This document shows positions 42,744 to 51,359 of a stretch of DNA of 64,000 nucleotides, piece by piece. The stretch comes from Clavibacter sp. VKM Ac-2872. GTDB taxonomy: Bacteria; Actinomycetota; Actinomycetes; Actinomycetales; Microbacteriaceae. Location: positions 1 through 64,000 of the forward strand of contig NZ_JADKRR010000001.1 in assembly GCF_015351105.1 (NCBI RefSeq). The letters are read 5' to 3'. The notes beneath the pieces were generated by a model. It saw only the letters and a program-made list of their open reading frames with translations. It did not search any database and was not told the DNA's origin. Every line of letters starts with the position of its first letter. Within the stretch, counting starts at the first letter, position 1. Position numbers and translations under genes: made by a program.

Positions 42744-44051
42744 GTGGCCCGCCGCCAGCACCTCGGCTGGTTCCTCTCCCGCGGCTTCGGCCCGCAGGGC
42801 TGGGGCCACCCGTACCGCGGGTGGAACCACGACTGGACCCGCCCCGACCTCTACCAGCAGTCCGCGCGCGAGCTGGAGCAGGCCGGGTTCGAGCTCATCG
42901 TGATGGAGGACGCCGTCTCCCTCGGCTCGCCCGAGACGCTCGACCTCCGCGTCCGCGGCGCGTACGGCGGCCCCAAGCACGACCCGCTGCTGCTCGCGCC
43001 GTGGCTCTTCGCGGCGACCTCGCGCATCGGTCTCGTGCCCACGATCAACGCCGGGATCACGCCTCCGTACCTCGCGGCAAGGCAGGCGCAGACGCTGCAG
43101 CACCTGAGCGCGGGCCGGTTCGGGATCAACCTCGTCACCGACGTCGGCAGCGCCCGGCACGTGGGCCTCGCGCCGCTCCCGCACGACGGCGCGTACGACC
43201 GCGCCGACGAGTGGATGGAGGTGGTCCGCCGCCTCTGGCACAGCTGGGACGGCGGCGCGCTCGTCGAGGATCCGGCCACCGACCGCTTCGCCGACGGATC
43301 CCGGCTCGACGCGTTCCAGCACCGCGGCGCCCACTTCTCGGTCGACGGGCCGCTCAACGCCGTGCCCTCCGCGTTCGGCGACCCCGTGATCGTCTCGCCA
43401 GGCGGATCCCCGCGCGGCCTCTCCTTCGCCGGCACCCAGTCCGACGTGCAGCTCGGCCTCGCGCCCCTCGAGCCCGCGAAGCTGCTGGCCTACCGCGCGA
43501 AGGTGCTCGACGCGGCGGCCGCGCACGGCCGGGGGCCGGACGACATCCGGATCCTGTTCGTCGTGAAGCCCGAGATCGTGGCGAGCGAGGAGGAGGCGCG
43601 CCGGGTCGTGGATGCGTCGCGCCACCCGACCGACGCGCAGCTGCAGGCGATCGCGCTCGGCTGGTCGAGCGACCTCGAGACCGACCTCACCGGACTCGAC
43701 CTCGACCGCCCGGTGGACCGCAGCGTCTTCGGCGAGCACGTCTCCCACGGCACCATCGCCGGCCTCTACGGCGGCACCGAGGATGCGCCGCTCCGCGAGC
43801 TGCTCACCCGCAAGGCGCGCAAGGGCCTCGTGTCCGAGCGCGCCGGCTTCGTCGGGACGGCCGAGGCGTTCGCCGACTTCGTCGAGGAGCTGGGCGACGA
43901 CGCCGACAACGACGGCCTGCTCCTCTCGGGCGACCTGCACCCGGTCACGCTGCACCGCATGCTCGACGACCTCGTGCCCGTGCTCCGCCGCCGCGGGATC
44001 CTCCGCGACGCGCTGGCGCCCGGTGGGCTGCGGGCGAACCTGTTCGGGTGA
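42744..44051 (+). CDS. FMN-dependent LLM-class monooxygenase (NtaA/SnaA/DszA)
   Basis: 435 residues from the GTG at 42744, 2 bp after the previous stop. FLSRGFGPQGWGHPYRGW and GFELIVMEDAVSLGSPETLD are typical of the NtaA/DszA branch, and LSAGRFGINLVTDVGSARHV is the flavin phosphate region. These enzymes use reduced FMN from a partner reductase to oxidise C-N or C-S compounds. No reductase gene is next to it, so a general flavin reductase must serve. Together with the C-S lyase, MetE-like and MetY-like enzymes it suggests breakdown of an S-alkyl compound and capture of the thiol (inference). Confidence 0.88.
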   Translation: MARRQHLGWFLSRGFGPQGWGHPYRGWNHDWTRPDLYQQSARELEQAGFELIVMEDAVSLGSPETLDLRVRGAYGGPKHDPLLLAPWLFAATSRIGLVPTINAGITPPYLAARQAQTLQHLSAGRFGINLVTDVGSARHVGLAPLPHDGAYDRADEWMEVVRRLWHSWDGGALVEDPATDRFADGSRLDAFQHRGAHFSVDGPLNAVPSAFGDPVIVSPGGSPRGLSFAGTQSDVQLGLAPLEPAKLLAYRAKVLDAAAAHGRGPDDIRILFVVKPEIVASEEEARRVVDASRHPTDAQLQAIALGWSSDLETDLTGLDLDRPVDRSVFGEHVSHGTIAGLYGGTEDAPLRELLTRKARKGLVSERAGFVGTAEAFADFVEELGDDADNDGLLLSGDLHPVTLHRMLDDLVPVLRRRGILRDALAPGGLRANLFG

Positions 44052-44077
44052 GCTGCTAGGCATGCATCGCGTCGGAC

Positions 44078-44110
44078 ATTAATACCTCTATTAGTACTAA
44101 AGTTAATGAT
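44078..44110. promoter_or_regulatory. AT-rich promoter patch upstream of fic
   Basis: A 33-bp AT island starts ATTAATACC, includes the palindrome TAGTACTA at 44092-44099 and ends GTTAATGAT. It is the most AT-rich stretch nearby and lies 33 bp before the fic ribosome-site/start region. Probably promoter plus operator. Confidence 0.5.
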
Positions 44111-44142
44111 CACGACGAGGGGGAGGCCGAGAGGAGCCGAAG

Positions 44143-45429
44143 TTGTCGTACGTCGAGCTCGTCTGGGATCCGCAGGACTCTGCCCACCTCAGCCGCCGTG
44201 ATCGCGCGCGGGGCATCTATCGGGCATTCGTCCCCGACGAGCTGCCGACCACCCTCCCGCAGCTCGGGCGCGAGGCGGAAGATGCCGCGACCGACGCCCT
44301 TGCGGTGCTGGCGCGGGCGGACGAGAGGATCGGCCGCCGGGCCGGGTACCTGAACCACCTGCTCATCCGATCGGAGAGCATCTCCTCCTCGTGGATCGAG
44401 GGCAACCGCGTCACGCCGAAGCGCCTCGCGATCGCCGAGCTCCTGCAGCAGGGCACGCGCGTCGCCCTCGACGTCATCGGCAACGTGCGGGCCACCGAGG
44501 ACGCCATCGACACCTTGGCGGACCGGGAGCGCCGGATCACCGTCCCGGACTTCGAGGCGCTCCAGCACGTCATCGAGCCCTCGCTGGACGAGGGGATCCG
44601 CACCGAGCAGAACTGGGTCGGGGGATCCGGTTGGTCGCCGCTCCGGGCGGACTTCGTGCCGCCCCCGGAGGGCGAGGTGCGTCGGCTCCTCGAGGATCTC
44701 GCCCGATTCTGCACGGACACGGAGGGGAACCCTGTCGTGCGGGCGGCCATCGCGCACGCCCAGTTCGAGACGATCCACCCCTTCATCGACGGGAACGGCC
44801 GCACGGGTCGCGCGCTCATCCACACGGTCCTGCGTCGGGGCGACGCGGTGCGCGACATCCTGATCCCCATCTCGACGGTCCTCTCCGCGGATGCGGACGC
44901 GTACATCGCGGGGCTCACCGCCTTCCGGGCGGGCCGCGTCGACGAGTGGGTGCGTGCCTTCGCCGAGGCTGCGGAGCTGGCCGCCGGCACGGCGGTGCGC
45001 CTCGCGGAGGACGTCGCCCGGCTCGACCAGGAGAGCGTGGAGCGACTCGTGGAGCATCGGCGCCAGGAGGGCCGGGCCCCTGCGCGACCTCGAGCGGACG
45101 CGGTCGTCCTGCGCATCCTCGGTCGGCTGGCCACCGACCCGGTCCTCACGGAGGAGAGCGCCGCACGCACCCATGGTGTGTCACGAGTTGCCGCGCACCG
45201 GGCGCTCACCCAGCTGGCCGACGCGGGTGTCCTCGCGCGCAACAAGGACCAGAAGGGGCGCCTTGTCTGCTGGACGGCGGACGATCATCTCGGGCTCGTC
45301 GCCCTCGGCGAGCGGAGCAACAGGGTCGGGGGCGGGGACACGGCCGCGAGGCGACCCCGCCAGGGTCCGCCGGCTCCCGAGGTGTCGGCGGTCGGGCGCC
45401 TCTGGGGAACGGGCCCTTCGGAGGGTTGA
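44143..45429 (+). CDS. Fic-family AMPylase with N-terminal inhibitory motif and wHTH
   Basis: 428 residues; TTG start with GAGGAG 8 nt upstream. The Fic_N region contains SSSWIEGN, matching the class II inhibitory motif (S/T)xxxE(G/N) whose Glu keeps the enzyme off. The Fic core is HPFIDGNGRTGRALIH, with catalytic His, flap and phosphate-binding Asn/Arg all intact. The C-terminal winged-helix (TEESAARTHGVSRVAAHRAL then LADAGVLARNKDQKGR) could bind DNA or a target. Fic enzymes transfer AMP from ATP to a Tyr, Ser or Thr of a target protein. Active site looks fully functional. The orphan VbhA-like gene lies 9 kb away. Confidence 0.93.
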   Translation: MSYVELVWDPQDSAHLSRRDRARGIYRAFVPDELPTTLPQLGREAEDAATDALAVLARADERIGRRAGYLNHLLIRSESISSSWIEGNRVTPKRLAIAELLQQGTRVALDVIGNVRATEDAIDTLADRERRITVPDFEALQHVIEPSLDEGIRTEQNWVGGSGWSPLRADFVPPPEGEVRRLLEDLARFCTDTEGNPVVRAAIAHAQFETIHPFIDGNGRTGRALIHTVLRRGDAVRDILIPISTVLSADADAYIAGLTAFRAGRVDEWVRAFAEAAELAAGTAVRLAEDVARLDQESVERLVEHRRQEGRAPARPRADAVVLRILGRLATDPVLTEESAARTHGVSRVAAHRALTQLADAGVLARNKDQKGRLVCWTADDHLGLVALGERSNRVGGGDTAARRPRQGPPAPEVSAVGRLWGTGPSEG

Positions 45430-45459
45430 CGGGTGTCGCGAGTGAGTGCCGCCCGCGCC

Positions 45460-46116
45460 TCAGGCCGCGCCCGTGCCCGCGATGTCGCGCAGCCGGCGGC
45501 GCACGGCGGCGTGGGAGGCGACGAGCGTGGCATCGAGGCCGGCCGTGCGCGCATCCGCCCACTCGTCGAAGGCCGCGCGCACCGCGACGCCGGCGAGCTC
45601 CGTCACGAGCCGCGCCTCCTGGGCCGTGATGCGGCCGCCGAACGCCGTCGTGATCCGCTCGGCCAGCTCCCACGAGCGCGTCGCGTCGAGGGAGACCGCG
45701 GTCGACCGCAGCTGCGGCTCCGCGGCCATGAGCCGGCGCACGCGGAGCTGCTGGTGGGCGATGGCGGAGAGGTCGCCGTCGAGGCTCGCGAGCACGCGCT
45801 CGTAGACGGCCTCGAGCTGGGGGAGCGGCGCGGATCCGCGGTCGACCTCGGCGAGCCAGGCGTCGAGCGGCGCGTCGAAGACGGGGTGGAGCGTGAGGAC
45901 CGACTCCTCCTTGCTCGGGAAGTAGCGGAAGCACGTGCGGTCGGAGACGCCCGCGGCCTGCGCGATGTCGTGGATCGTCGTGGCCGCCATGCCGCGCTGC
46001 TCGAAGAGCGCGAGCGCCGCCTCGCTGATCTCGGTGGTGGTCGCCATGCGCCGCCGCTCGCGGAGGCCGGTCGCGCCGGTGCCTGCCGCGTCCACCGGGT
46101 CGCTCGCTGCGCTCAT
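45460..46116 (-). CDS. TetR-family regulator of the adjacent MFS pump
   Basis: 218 residues from the ATG at 46116. N-terminal HTH: ISEAALALFEQRGMAATTIH then DIAQAAGVSDRTCFRYFPSK. The ligand-binding part contains HQQLRVRRLMAAEPQL and a helical C-terminus, as in AcrR-type members. It is divergent from the MFS exporter at 46259 and should repress it by binding the inverted repeat at 46164-46196 until a toxic ligand releases it. Confidence 0.93.
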   Translation of the reverse strand: MSAASDPVDAAGTGATGLRERRRMATTTEISEAALALFEQRGMAATTIHDIAQAAGVSDRTCFRYFPSKEESVLTLHPVFDAPLDAWLAEVDRGSAPLPQLEAVYERVLASLDGDLSAIAHQQLRVRRLMAAEPQLRSTAVSLDATRSWELAERITTAFGGRITAQEARLVTELAGVAVRAAFDEWADARTAGLDATLVASHAAVRRRLRDIAGTGAA

Positions 46117-46163
46117 GCCGTCATCCGCCTTCCGCGGATCCGACCTGCCGGATCCGCCGTTCG

Positions 46164-46196
46164 TGTCATAGACTGCCACATGGTCCCAGTCTGACA
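46164..46196. promoter_or_regulatory. TetR operator between tetR and MFS genes
   Basis: Imperfect inverted repeat: TGTCATAGACTG on the left and CAGTCTGACA on the right, with an 11-nt spacer between AGACTG and CAGTCT. It lies in the divergent promoter region 62 bp before the MFS start. Confidence 0.65.
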
Positions 46197-46258
46197 TCCG
46201 GACCTCCCCGGCCCCGCACCGTCGCGCGCGCCCCGCCTTCCACTCCCGGAGATCCCCC

Positions 46259-47800
46259 ATGAGCACGCCGCCCGCCGCCGACACCCGGCGCGACGCCACC
46301 CCGCCCGCCGAGGCGACCCTCCCCACCCCCGGCCGCGCGGCATCCGACCGCGCCGCCACCCCGGAGGACGAGCGCCTGCCGCACGGCGCCCCGCTCGTCA
46401 TCGGCCTGCTCGTCGTCGCCGCCTTCGTCGTGATCCTCAACGAGACGATCATGAGCGTGGCGCTGCCGAGCCTCATGGCCGATCTCGACATCACCACCGC
46501 CACCGCGCAGTGGCTCACCACCGGCTTCATGCTGACGATGGCCGTCGTGATCCCCGCGACCGGCTTCATCCTCCAGCGCTTCTCCACGCGCCAGGTCTTC
46601 GGCGCCGCCATGACGCTGTTCTCGCTCGGCACGCTCGTCGCCGCGATCGCGCCCGGCTTCGGCGTGCTGCTCGTCGGCCGCATCGTGCAGGCGAGCGGCA
46701 CGGCGATCATGATGCCGCTGCTGTTCACGACCGTCCTCAACCTCGTGCCCGCCGCGCGCCGCGGCCGCCTCATGGGAGTCATCTCCATCGTGATCGCGGT
46801 CGCCCCGGCGATCGGCCCGACGGTCTCCGGCCTCATCCTCAGCTCGCTCTCGTGGCGCTGGATGTTCTGGATCGTGCTGCCCATCGCGCTCATCGCGCTC
46901 GCGCTCGGCCTCTGGAAGATCACGAACCTCACGACCCCGCGGAAGCTGCCGTTCGACATCCTCTCCGTCGTGCTCTCCACGCTCGCGTTCGGCGGCCTGA
47001 TCTTCGGCCTCTCGAGCCTCGGTGAGTCGGCGGAGGGCGACGCGCCGCTGCCGCTGTGGATCCCCATCACGGTCGGCGTGCTCGCGCTCGCCGCGTTCAT
47101 CACCCGCCAGATCGCGCTGCAGCGCCAGGACCGCGCCCTCATGGACCTGCGCACCTTCCGCAGCCGCCCGTTCGTGGTCGCGATCATCATGGTGAGCGTC
47201 AGCATGATGGCGCTGTTCGGCAGCCTCATCGTGCTGCCGCTCTACCTGCAGAACGTGCTGCAGCTCGGCACGCTCGAGACCGGCCTGCTCCTGCTCCCCG
47301 GCGGCGCGCTGATGGCGATCCTGTCGCCCATCGTCGGTCGCCTGTTCGACCGCGTCGGGCCGCGCCCGCTCGTGATCCCCGGCGCCATCGTCGTGAGCAT
47401 CGCCCTCTGGGGCATGACCACGATGCTCCACGAGGGCACGTCCATCGGCTGGGTCATCGCGGTGCACCTGGTGCTCAACGCCGGGCTCGCGTTCATGTTC
47501 ACGCCGCTGCTGACGTCGGCGCTCGGATCCCTGCCGCCGCGCCTCTACTCGCACGGCAGCGCGACGGTGTCGACGATGCAGCAGCTCGCGGGTGCGGCCG
47601 GCACCGCGCTGTTCGTCACGGTGCTCACGACCACGACGGTCGCGGGCCTCGCCGACGGGCAGTCGGAGGTCACGGCCACCGCGGCCGGCGTGCAGGCGGC
47701 CTTCATGATCGGCGGGTTCATCTCGCTGGCTGCGATCGTCGCGTCGTTCTTCGTGCGGCGTCCGGCGGAGCCGCTGCCGGAGGGCGTCGGGGCGCACTAG
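46259..47800 (+). CDS. MFS multidrug exporter, DHA2 (14-helix) family
   Basis: 513 residues; ATG with GGAG upstream. Starts with a ~40-residue disordered N-terminus, then helix 1 with VVAAFVVILNETIMSVALPS, the DHA2 motif. Further markers are WLTTGFMLTMAVVIPATGFI, the FGAAMTLFSLGTLVAAIAPG helix, and motif C in helix 5 (VAPAIGPTVSGLIL). Proton-driven drug export is expected. It is controlled by the divergent TetR regulator. Substrate unknown. Confidence 0.94.
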   Translation: MSTPPAADTRRDATPPAEATLPTPGRAASDRAATPEDERLPHGAPLVIGLLVVAAFVVILNETIMSVALPSLMADLDITTATAQWLTTGFMLTMAVVIPATGFILQRFSTRQVFGAAMTLFSLGTLVAAIAPGFGVLLVGRIVQASGTAIMMPLLFTTVLNLVPAARRGRLMGVISIVIAVAPAIGPTVSGLILSSLSWRWMFWIVLPIALIALALGLWKITNLTTPRKLPFDILSVVLSTLAFGGLIFGLSSLGESAEGDAPLPLWIPITVGVLALAAFITRQIALQRQDRALMDLRTFRSRPFVVAIIMVSVSMMALFGSLIVLPLYLQNVLQLGTLETGLLLLPGGALMAILSPIVGRLFDRVGPRPLVIPGAIVVSIALWGMTTMLHEGTSIGWVIAVHLVLNAGLAFMFTPLLTSALGSLPPRLYSHGSATVSTMQQLAGAAGTALFVTVLTTTTVAGLADGQSEVTATAAGVQAAFMIGGFISLAAIVASFFVRRPAEPLPEGVGAH

Positions 47801-47858
47801 CGGCGACGCGCGGGCATGGGGCGCCTCCGAGGTTCGAAGCGGATGTGCGATCCATAGC

Positions 47859-47912
47859 TTCCACCGTGCATGATGGAAAATTCTTCTAGTTGAAGCGTGC
47901 TTGATCTAAAGT
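47859..47912 (+). promoter_or_regulatory. hipBA promoter with two inverted-repeat operators
   Basis: -35 TTCTAG (47884-47889), 17-bp spacer, -10 TAAAGT (47907-47912), then 6 nt to the hipB ATG: a leaderless promoter. Two inverted repeats lie on it: TTCCA-N10-TGGAA (47859-47878) and CTTC-N5-GAAG (47883-47895), the latter over the -35. HipB dimers would bind here for autorepression. Confidence 0.6.
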
Positions 47913-47918
47913 GAGGGC

Positions 47919-48224
47919 ATGCCTCCCACGCCTCCCCCCGTCACGAGAGCGATGCGCACCGTCGGTCGCAACCTCGCCACCCAGCGGAAGCTGCTCGGTC
48001 TGACGGCGAAGATGGTCGCAGAGCGCGCCGGGACGACGCAGCAGACCATCAGCAAGCTCGAGAACGGCCAGGGCACCAGCCTGGAGATCACGCTCCGAGT
48101 GCTTCGCGTCCTGGGGCTCATGGACGCCGTCGTTCTCGCGACCGATCCCTTCGGGACCGAGCGAGGCCGGCTGATGGTCGAGGAGAAGCTGCCGGAACGG
48201 GTCCGGGTGCGCAAGCATGGCTGA
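47919..48224 (+). CDS. hipB: HipB-like XRE antitoxin/repressor
   Basis: 101 residues. XRE helix-turn-helix: RNLATQRKLLGLTAKMVAER then AGTTQQTISKLENGQGTSLE. The C-terminal tail is short and basic (ERVRVRKHG). The gene overlaps the HipA-like gene by 8 nt, typical of HipBA modules. It should bind the inverted repeats upstream and neutralise the kinase. Confidence 0.9.
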   Translation: MPPTPPPVTRAMRTVGRNLATQRKLLGLTAKMVAERAGTTQQTISKLENGQGTSLEITLRVLRVLGLMDAVVLATDPFGTERGRLMVEEKLPERVRVRKHG

Positions 48225-49416
48225 CGTCTACGAGGTGACGACGGTGCTCGGTCGCGAGGAGGTGCGGGCGGGCAGGATCTACCGTACGAGGACCTCCGGT
48301 TCGTTCGAGTACGACTCGGACTACTTGCGACGACGGGACGCGTTCGCACTCGTACCTGCCCTGGGTCTGTTCCCCGGCGCCCAATCGCTCTCTCCCATCA
48401 ACCCCTTCAGCGACTCGGCGCCGGACACCTGGGGTCGGAAGGTGCAGAACCGTGCCGCCGGCCGCACCCTCGATGAGCTCACGTTGATGTTCGGCGTCAA
48501 CGACGAGGGGCGACAGGGGGCGACCCGCTTCTGGGATGGCGGTGTCGCGATGGCGCCCGGCGCCGGGGTCCCCGTCGAAGCCGACCTGTCCCAGATCATC
48601 CATGTCGCCGACCAGATCGAGCGTGGCGAGACGGAGATCGATGACGCCGCGGTCCGTCGTCTCTTCCGGGCGACCGGCTCGCTGGGTGGTGCCCGCCCCA
48701 AGGCGAACGTGCGGATCGGCACCGACCTGTGGCTGGCGAAGTTCCCCAAGCCCACCGGCGACGAGTGGAACGTGATGGCGTGGGAAGCGGCGACGCTCGA
48801 CGTGATGGGCGAGGTGGGGATCGACGTCCCGCAGCACATCACGAAGGCGATCACGGTGGAGGGCACCCGACGTACGGTGCTGTTCCTGAGGCGCTTCGAC
48901 CGCACCGCCGATGGCGTCCGCGTCCCGTACATCTCGGCGATGACCGCTCTCGAGGCCACCGACGGGGACGGAGGCGACTGGGTCGATCTCGTCGACTTCG
49001 CTCGCGTGGCCGGCGCCGACACGACGGAGCTGTGGCGGCGGTCCGTCTTCGGGGCGCTCATCGGCAACCTCGACGACCATCTGCGCAACCACGGCTTCCT
49101 CCGTCGGGGGACAGCCTGGGCCCTCGCTCCCGTGTTCGACGTGAACCCGGAGCCGCTCGGCAACGGGGAGCTGCACCAGTTGGCGCTCCTCGGCGATCGC
49201 GAGGCGAGGCTCGAGGCGTTCGCCGCCGAGGACGCGCTCGATCTGTTCGGTGTCCGTCCGTCACCGGCACGGGACCACCTCGAGCGGCTGCGGTCAGCGT
49301 TGCCGCGACTTCCGAGGCGAGCCTCCGCCCACGGCGCCGACGCTTTCACGATCGAGACGATGGGTTCCCGCATCGATGCCGCGGTCGCGGCCGTGGGTCG
49401 GGTGCTCGAGCGATAG
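48217..49416 (+). CDS. hipA: HipA-family serine/threonine kinase toxin
   Basis: 399 residues. The HipA fold shows the Gly-rich segment TGSLGGARPKANVRIG (nucleotide binding and possible autophosphorylated Ser), LWLAKFPKP (ATP Lys) and the catalytic loop FGALIGNLDDHLRNHGFLRR with Asp and Asn. WALAPVFDVNPEP holds the metal-binding Asp. E. coli HipA phosphorylates glutamyl-tRNA synthetase GltX and causes persistence; the target here may differ. All core residues look intact. It overlaps hipB. The N-terminal subdomain is fused, not split as in HipBST systems. Confidence 0.93.
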   Translation: MADVYEVTTVLGREEVRAGRIYRTRTSGSFEYDSDYLRRRDAFALVPALGLFPGAQSLSPINPFSDSAPDTWGRKVQNRAAGRTLDELTLMFGVNDEGRQGATRFWDGGVAMAPGAGVPVEADLSQIIHVADQIERGETEIDDAAVRRLFRATGSLGGARPKANVRIGTDLWLAKFPKPTGDEWNVMAWEAATLDVMGEVGIDVPQHITKAITVEGTRRTVLFLRRFDRTADGVRVPYISAMTALEATDGDGGDWVDLVDFARVAGADTTELWRRSVFGALIGNLDDHLRNHGFLRRGTAWALAPVFDVNPEPLGNGELHQLALLGDREARLEAFAAEDALDLFGVRPSPARDHLERLRSALPRLPRRASAHGADAFTIETMGSRIDAAVAAVGRVLER

Positions 49417-49457
49417 GGGCGGCGGCGCTGTTCTGCCTCGCGGCTAATTGTGTTAGC

Positions 49458-49469
49458 TTGTAGCTACAA
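49458..49469. promoter_or_regulatory. TetR-type operator TTGTAGCTACAA
   Basis: Perfect 12-bp palindrome 24 bp before the hydrolase start, inside an AT-rich patch containing TTAGC repeats on both sides. The TetR regulator encoded in the same operon is the likely binder. Confidence 0.65.
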
Positions 49470-49493
49470 CGATTAGCTGCCCGGGAGGACACG

Positions 49494-50348
49494 ATGAGCG
49501 AGACCCTTTCCATCGGCGCGGAGACCCTCGCCTACGACCTGGCCGGCGACGGCCCGCTCGTCGTGCTCGCGCACGGGATGGGCGACAGCCGCCACTCGTA
49601 CCGCTTCCTCGTGCCGGGGCTCGTGGCCGCCGGCTACCGGGTGGCGAACGTCGACATCCGCGGCTGCGGCGAGTCGAGCACCGGCTGGAGCGGATACAGC
49701 CGCACCGACATCGCGGGCGACCTCGTCGCGCTGGTGCGGCACCTCGGCGGCCCGGCGGTCGTCGTCGGCCAGTCGATCAGCGGCGGCGCGGCCACCATCG
49801 CGGCGGCCGACGCCCCCGACGTCATCTCCGGCGTCGTCGAGCTCGCGCCGTTCACCCGCGCGCAGTCGGCGGACCTCGGCGGCCTCCTGCGCGCGAAGGC
49901 CCACCGGGCGGCGACCGTGCAGCTCGCCCGCGTCCTCCTCTTCGGGAGCCTCGCCGGGTGGATGCGCTACCTCGACCTCGCGTTCCCCACCACGCCCGCC
50001 GACTGGGCTGCCGAGAGCGCCCGCATCCGCGCGACCCTCGAGCGACCGGAGCGCATGGACGTGCTGCGGGCGATGGCGAAGACGAGCCCGGCGGACGCGG
50101 GCGCGCGGCTCGCCGACGTGCGGTGCCCGGTGCTCGTGATCGAGGGCGGCGCGGATCCCGACTGGGCCGACCCGCGGGCCGAGGGCGAGCGCATCATCGC
50201 GGATCTCCCCGCCGGGCTCGGCGAGCTCGCGGTGATCGACGGCGCCGGGCACTACCCGCACGCCGAGACGCCGGATGCGGTGCTGGCGCTGCTGCTGCCG
50301 TTCCTCGGCCGGACCCTCGCCGCGACGACCCCGGGCGCCCGTGCCTAG
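49494..50348 (+). CDS. Alpha/beta-hydrolase fold enzyme
   Basis: 284 residues; ATG with GGGAGGA upstream. Oxyanion motif VLAHGMGDSRHSYRF, nucleophile elbow VVGQSISGGAAT (G-x-S-x-S-G form), acidic strand VLVIEGGADPDWADP and catalytic His in GAGHYPHAETP complete the triad. It resembles epoxide-hydrolase/haloperoxidase-type proteins. It is co-transcribed with a TetR regulator (8-nt overlap), so it is probably induced by its own substrate. Substrate unknown. Confidence 0.9.
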   Translation: MSETLSIGAETLAYDLAGDGPLVVLAHGMGDSRHSYRFLVPGLVAAGYRVANVDIRGCGESSTGWSGYSRTDIAGDLVALVRHLGGPAVVVGQSISGGAATIAAADAPDVISGVVELAPFTRAQSADLGGLLRAKAHRAATVQLARVLLFGSLAGWMRYLDLAFPTTPADWAAESARIRATLERPERMDVLRAMAKTSPADAGARLADVRCPVLVIEGGADPDWADPRAEGERIIADLPAGLGELAVIDGAGHYPHAETPDAVLALLLPFLGRTLAATTPGARA

Positions 50349-50925
50349 GGCCGGGCTCGACGCCGCGACGGTCACCGAGGCGGGCGCCGCGCTCGCCGAC
50401 GAGATCGGCATCGCGGGCCTCAGCATGGGCGCGGTCGCCGAGCGGCTCGGCGTCAAGACGCCGTCGCTCTACAAGCACGTCGCCTCGCTCGCCGACCTCC
50501 AGCACCGGATCGCCGTGCTCGCCACCGCCGAGGCGGGCGACGCGATGCGCGACGCCACGCAGGGCCGGGCGGGCCAGGAGGCGCTGACCGGCGCCGCCCA
50601 CGCGCTGCGCGACTACGTGACGTCGCATCCGGGGCGCTACGCCGCGACGGTCGGCGCGCGGTCGCGGGGCGACGGGGATCCGCTCGATCCCGCCCGCGAG
50701 CGCGCCCTCGACGCGCTCTCCGCCGTGCTGCACGGCTACCGGCTGGGCGAGGCCGACCGGATCCACGCGCTCCGGATGCTGCGGAGCGTGCTGCACGGCT
50801 TCGCGACCCTGGAGGTCGCCGACGACTTCCAGATGGCGACCGACATCGACGTGAGCTTCGGCTGGATCGTCGCGTTCCTCGACGGCGGTCTGCGGGCGAC
50901 GGCCGGCGGAGGGCGCGCGTCGTGA
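50341..50925 (+). CDS. TetR-family regulator (TetR_C_33-like)
   Basis: 194 residues, GTG start overlapping the hydrolase stop by 8 nt. HTH: GIAGLSMGAVAERLGVKTPS then LYKHVASLADLQ. The C-terminal part (ADRIHALRMLRSVLHGFATL then EVADDFQM) matches TetR/WHG-type C-terminal domains. It probably autoregulates through the palindrome at 49458-49469. Its stop overlaps the next gene start (GTGA). Confidence 0.9.
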   Translation: MPRAGLDAATVTEAGAALADEIGIAGLSMGAVAERLGVKTPSLYKHVASLADLQHRIAVLATAEAGDAMRDATQGRAGQEALTGAAHALRDYVTSHPGRYAATVGARSRGDGDPLDPARERALDALSAVLHGYRLGEADRIHALRMLRSVLHGFATLEVADDFQMATDIDVSFGWIVAFLDGGLRATAGGGRAS

Positions 50926-51359
50926 GCGGCGGGCGCGCGCGGGCTGTCCCGGCGGCGCGGTCCGGCACGCGGCCGCCCGGGCACGACACGCTCGCCGGCG
51001 GCCTGCGGTTCCTCGCCGAGCTGATCGCGTGGGTCGCGACGCCGTGGGCGCTGTGGCCGCACTCGATCCCGCTCGCCATCGGCGCGGTCGTGCTGCTGAT
51101 CGCCCTGCCCGCGATCCTCAGCACCCCCGGCGACCGGCCCGGCGGCGACGGCCCGGTCCAGGCGCCCGGCATCGTGACGATCCTGCTCGTGCTGCTGCAG
51201 CTGGTCGCGGCGTCGCTGGCCGCGTGGGCGATCTGGCCGACGTGGATCGCGGTGGCCGTCACGGCGCTGTGCGTCGCGGTGGTGGTCACCGAGCAGCCGC
51301 GCTGGCGGGCGCTGACGCGGCGTCGCCGACCGGGCGTCGCCGCCGATCGCCGGCGCTAG
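50922..51359 (+). CDS. Small membrane protein (DUF2568/YrdB-like)
   Basis: 145 residues, GTG start overlapping the TetR stop. Three to four helices after a ~25-residue basic start: LRFLAELIAWVATPWALWPH, IGAVVLLIALPAIL, TILLVLLQLVAASLAAWAIW and IAVAVTALCVAVVV. The LRFLxEL opening is typical of YrdB/DUF2568. It is third in the hydrolase-TetR operon. Its TAG stop shares the sequence CTAG with the stop of the opposite gene at 51356. Confidence 0.75.
   Translation: MSGGRARAVPAARSGTRPPGHDTLAGGLRFLAELIAWVATPWALWPHSIPLAIGAVVLLIALPAILSTPGDRPGGDGPVQAPGIVTILLVLLQLVAASLAAWAIWPTWIAVAVTALCVAVVVTEQPRWRALTRRRRPGVAADRRR

Noticed and set aside
46166-47797. 543-codon open frame antisense to the MFS exporter
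   Set aside because: Charged low-complexity shadow with no domain; MFS motifs are on the plus strand.
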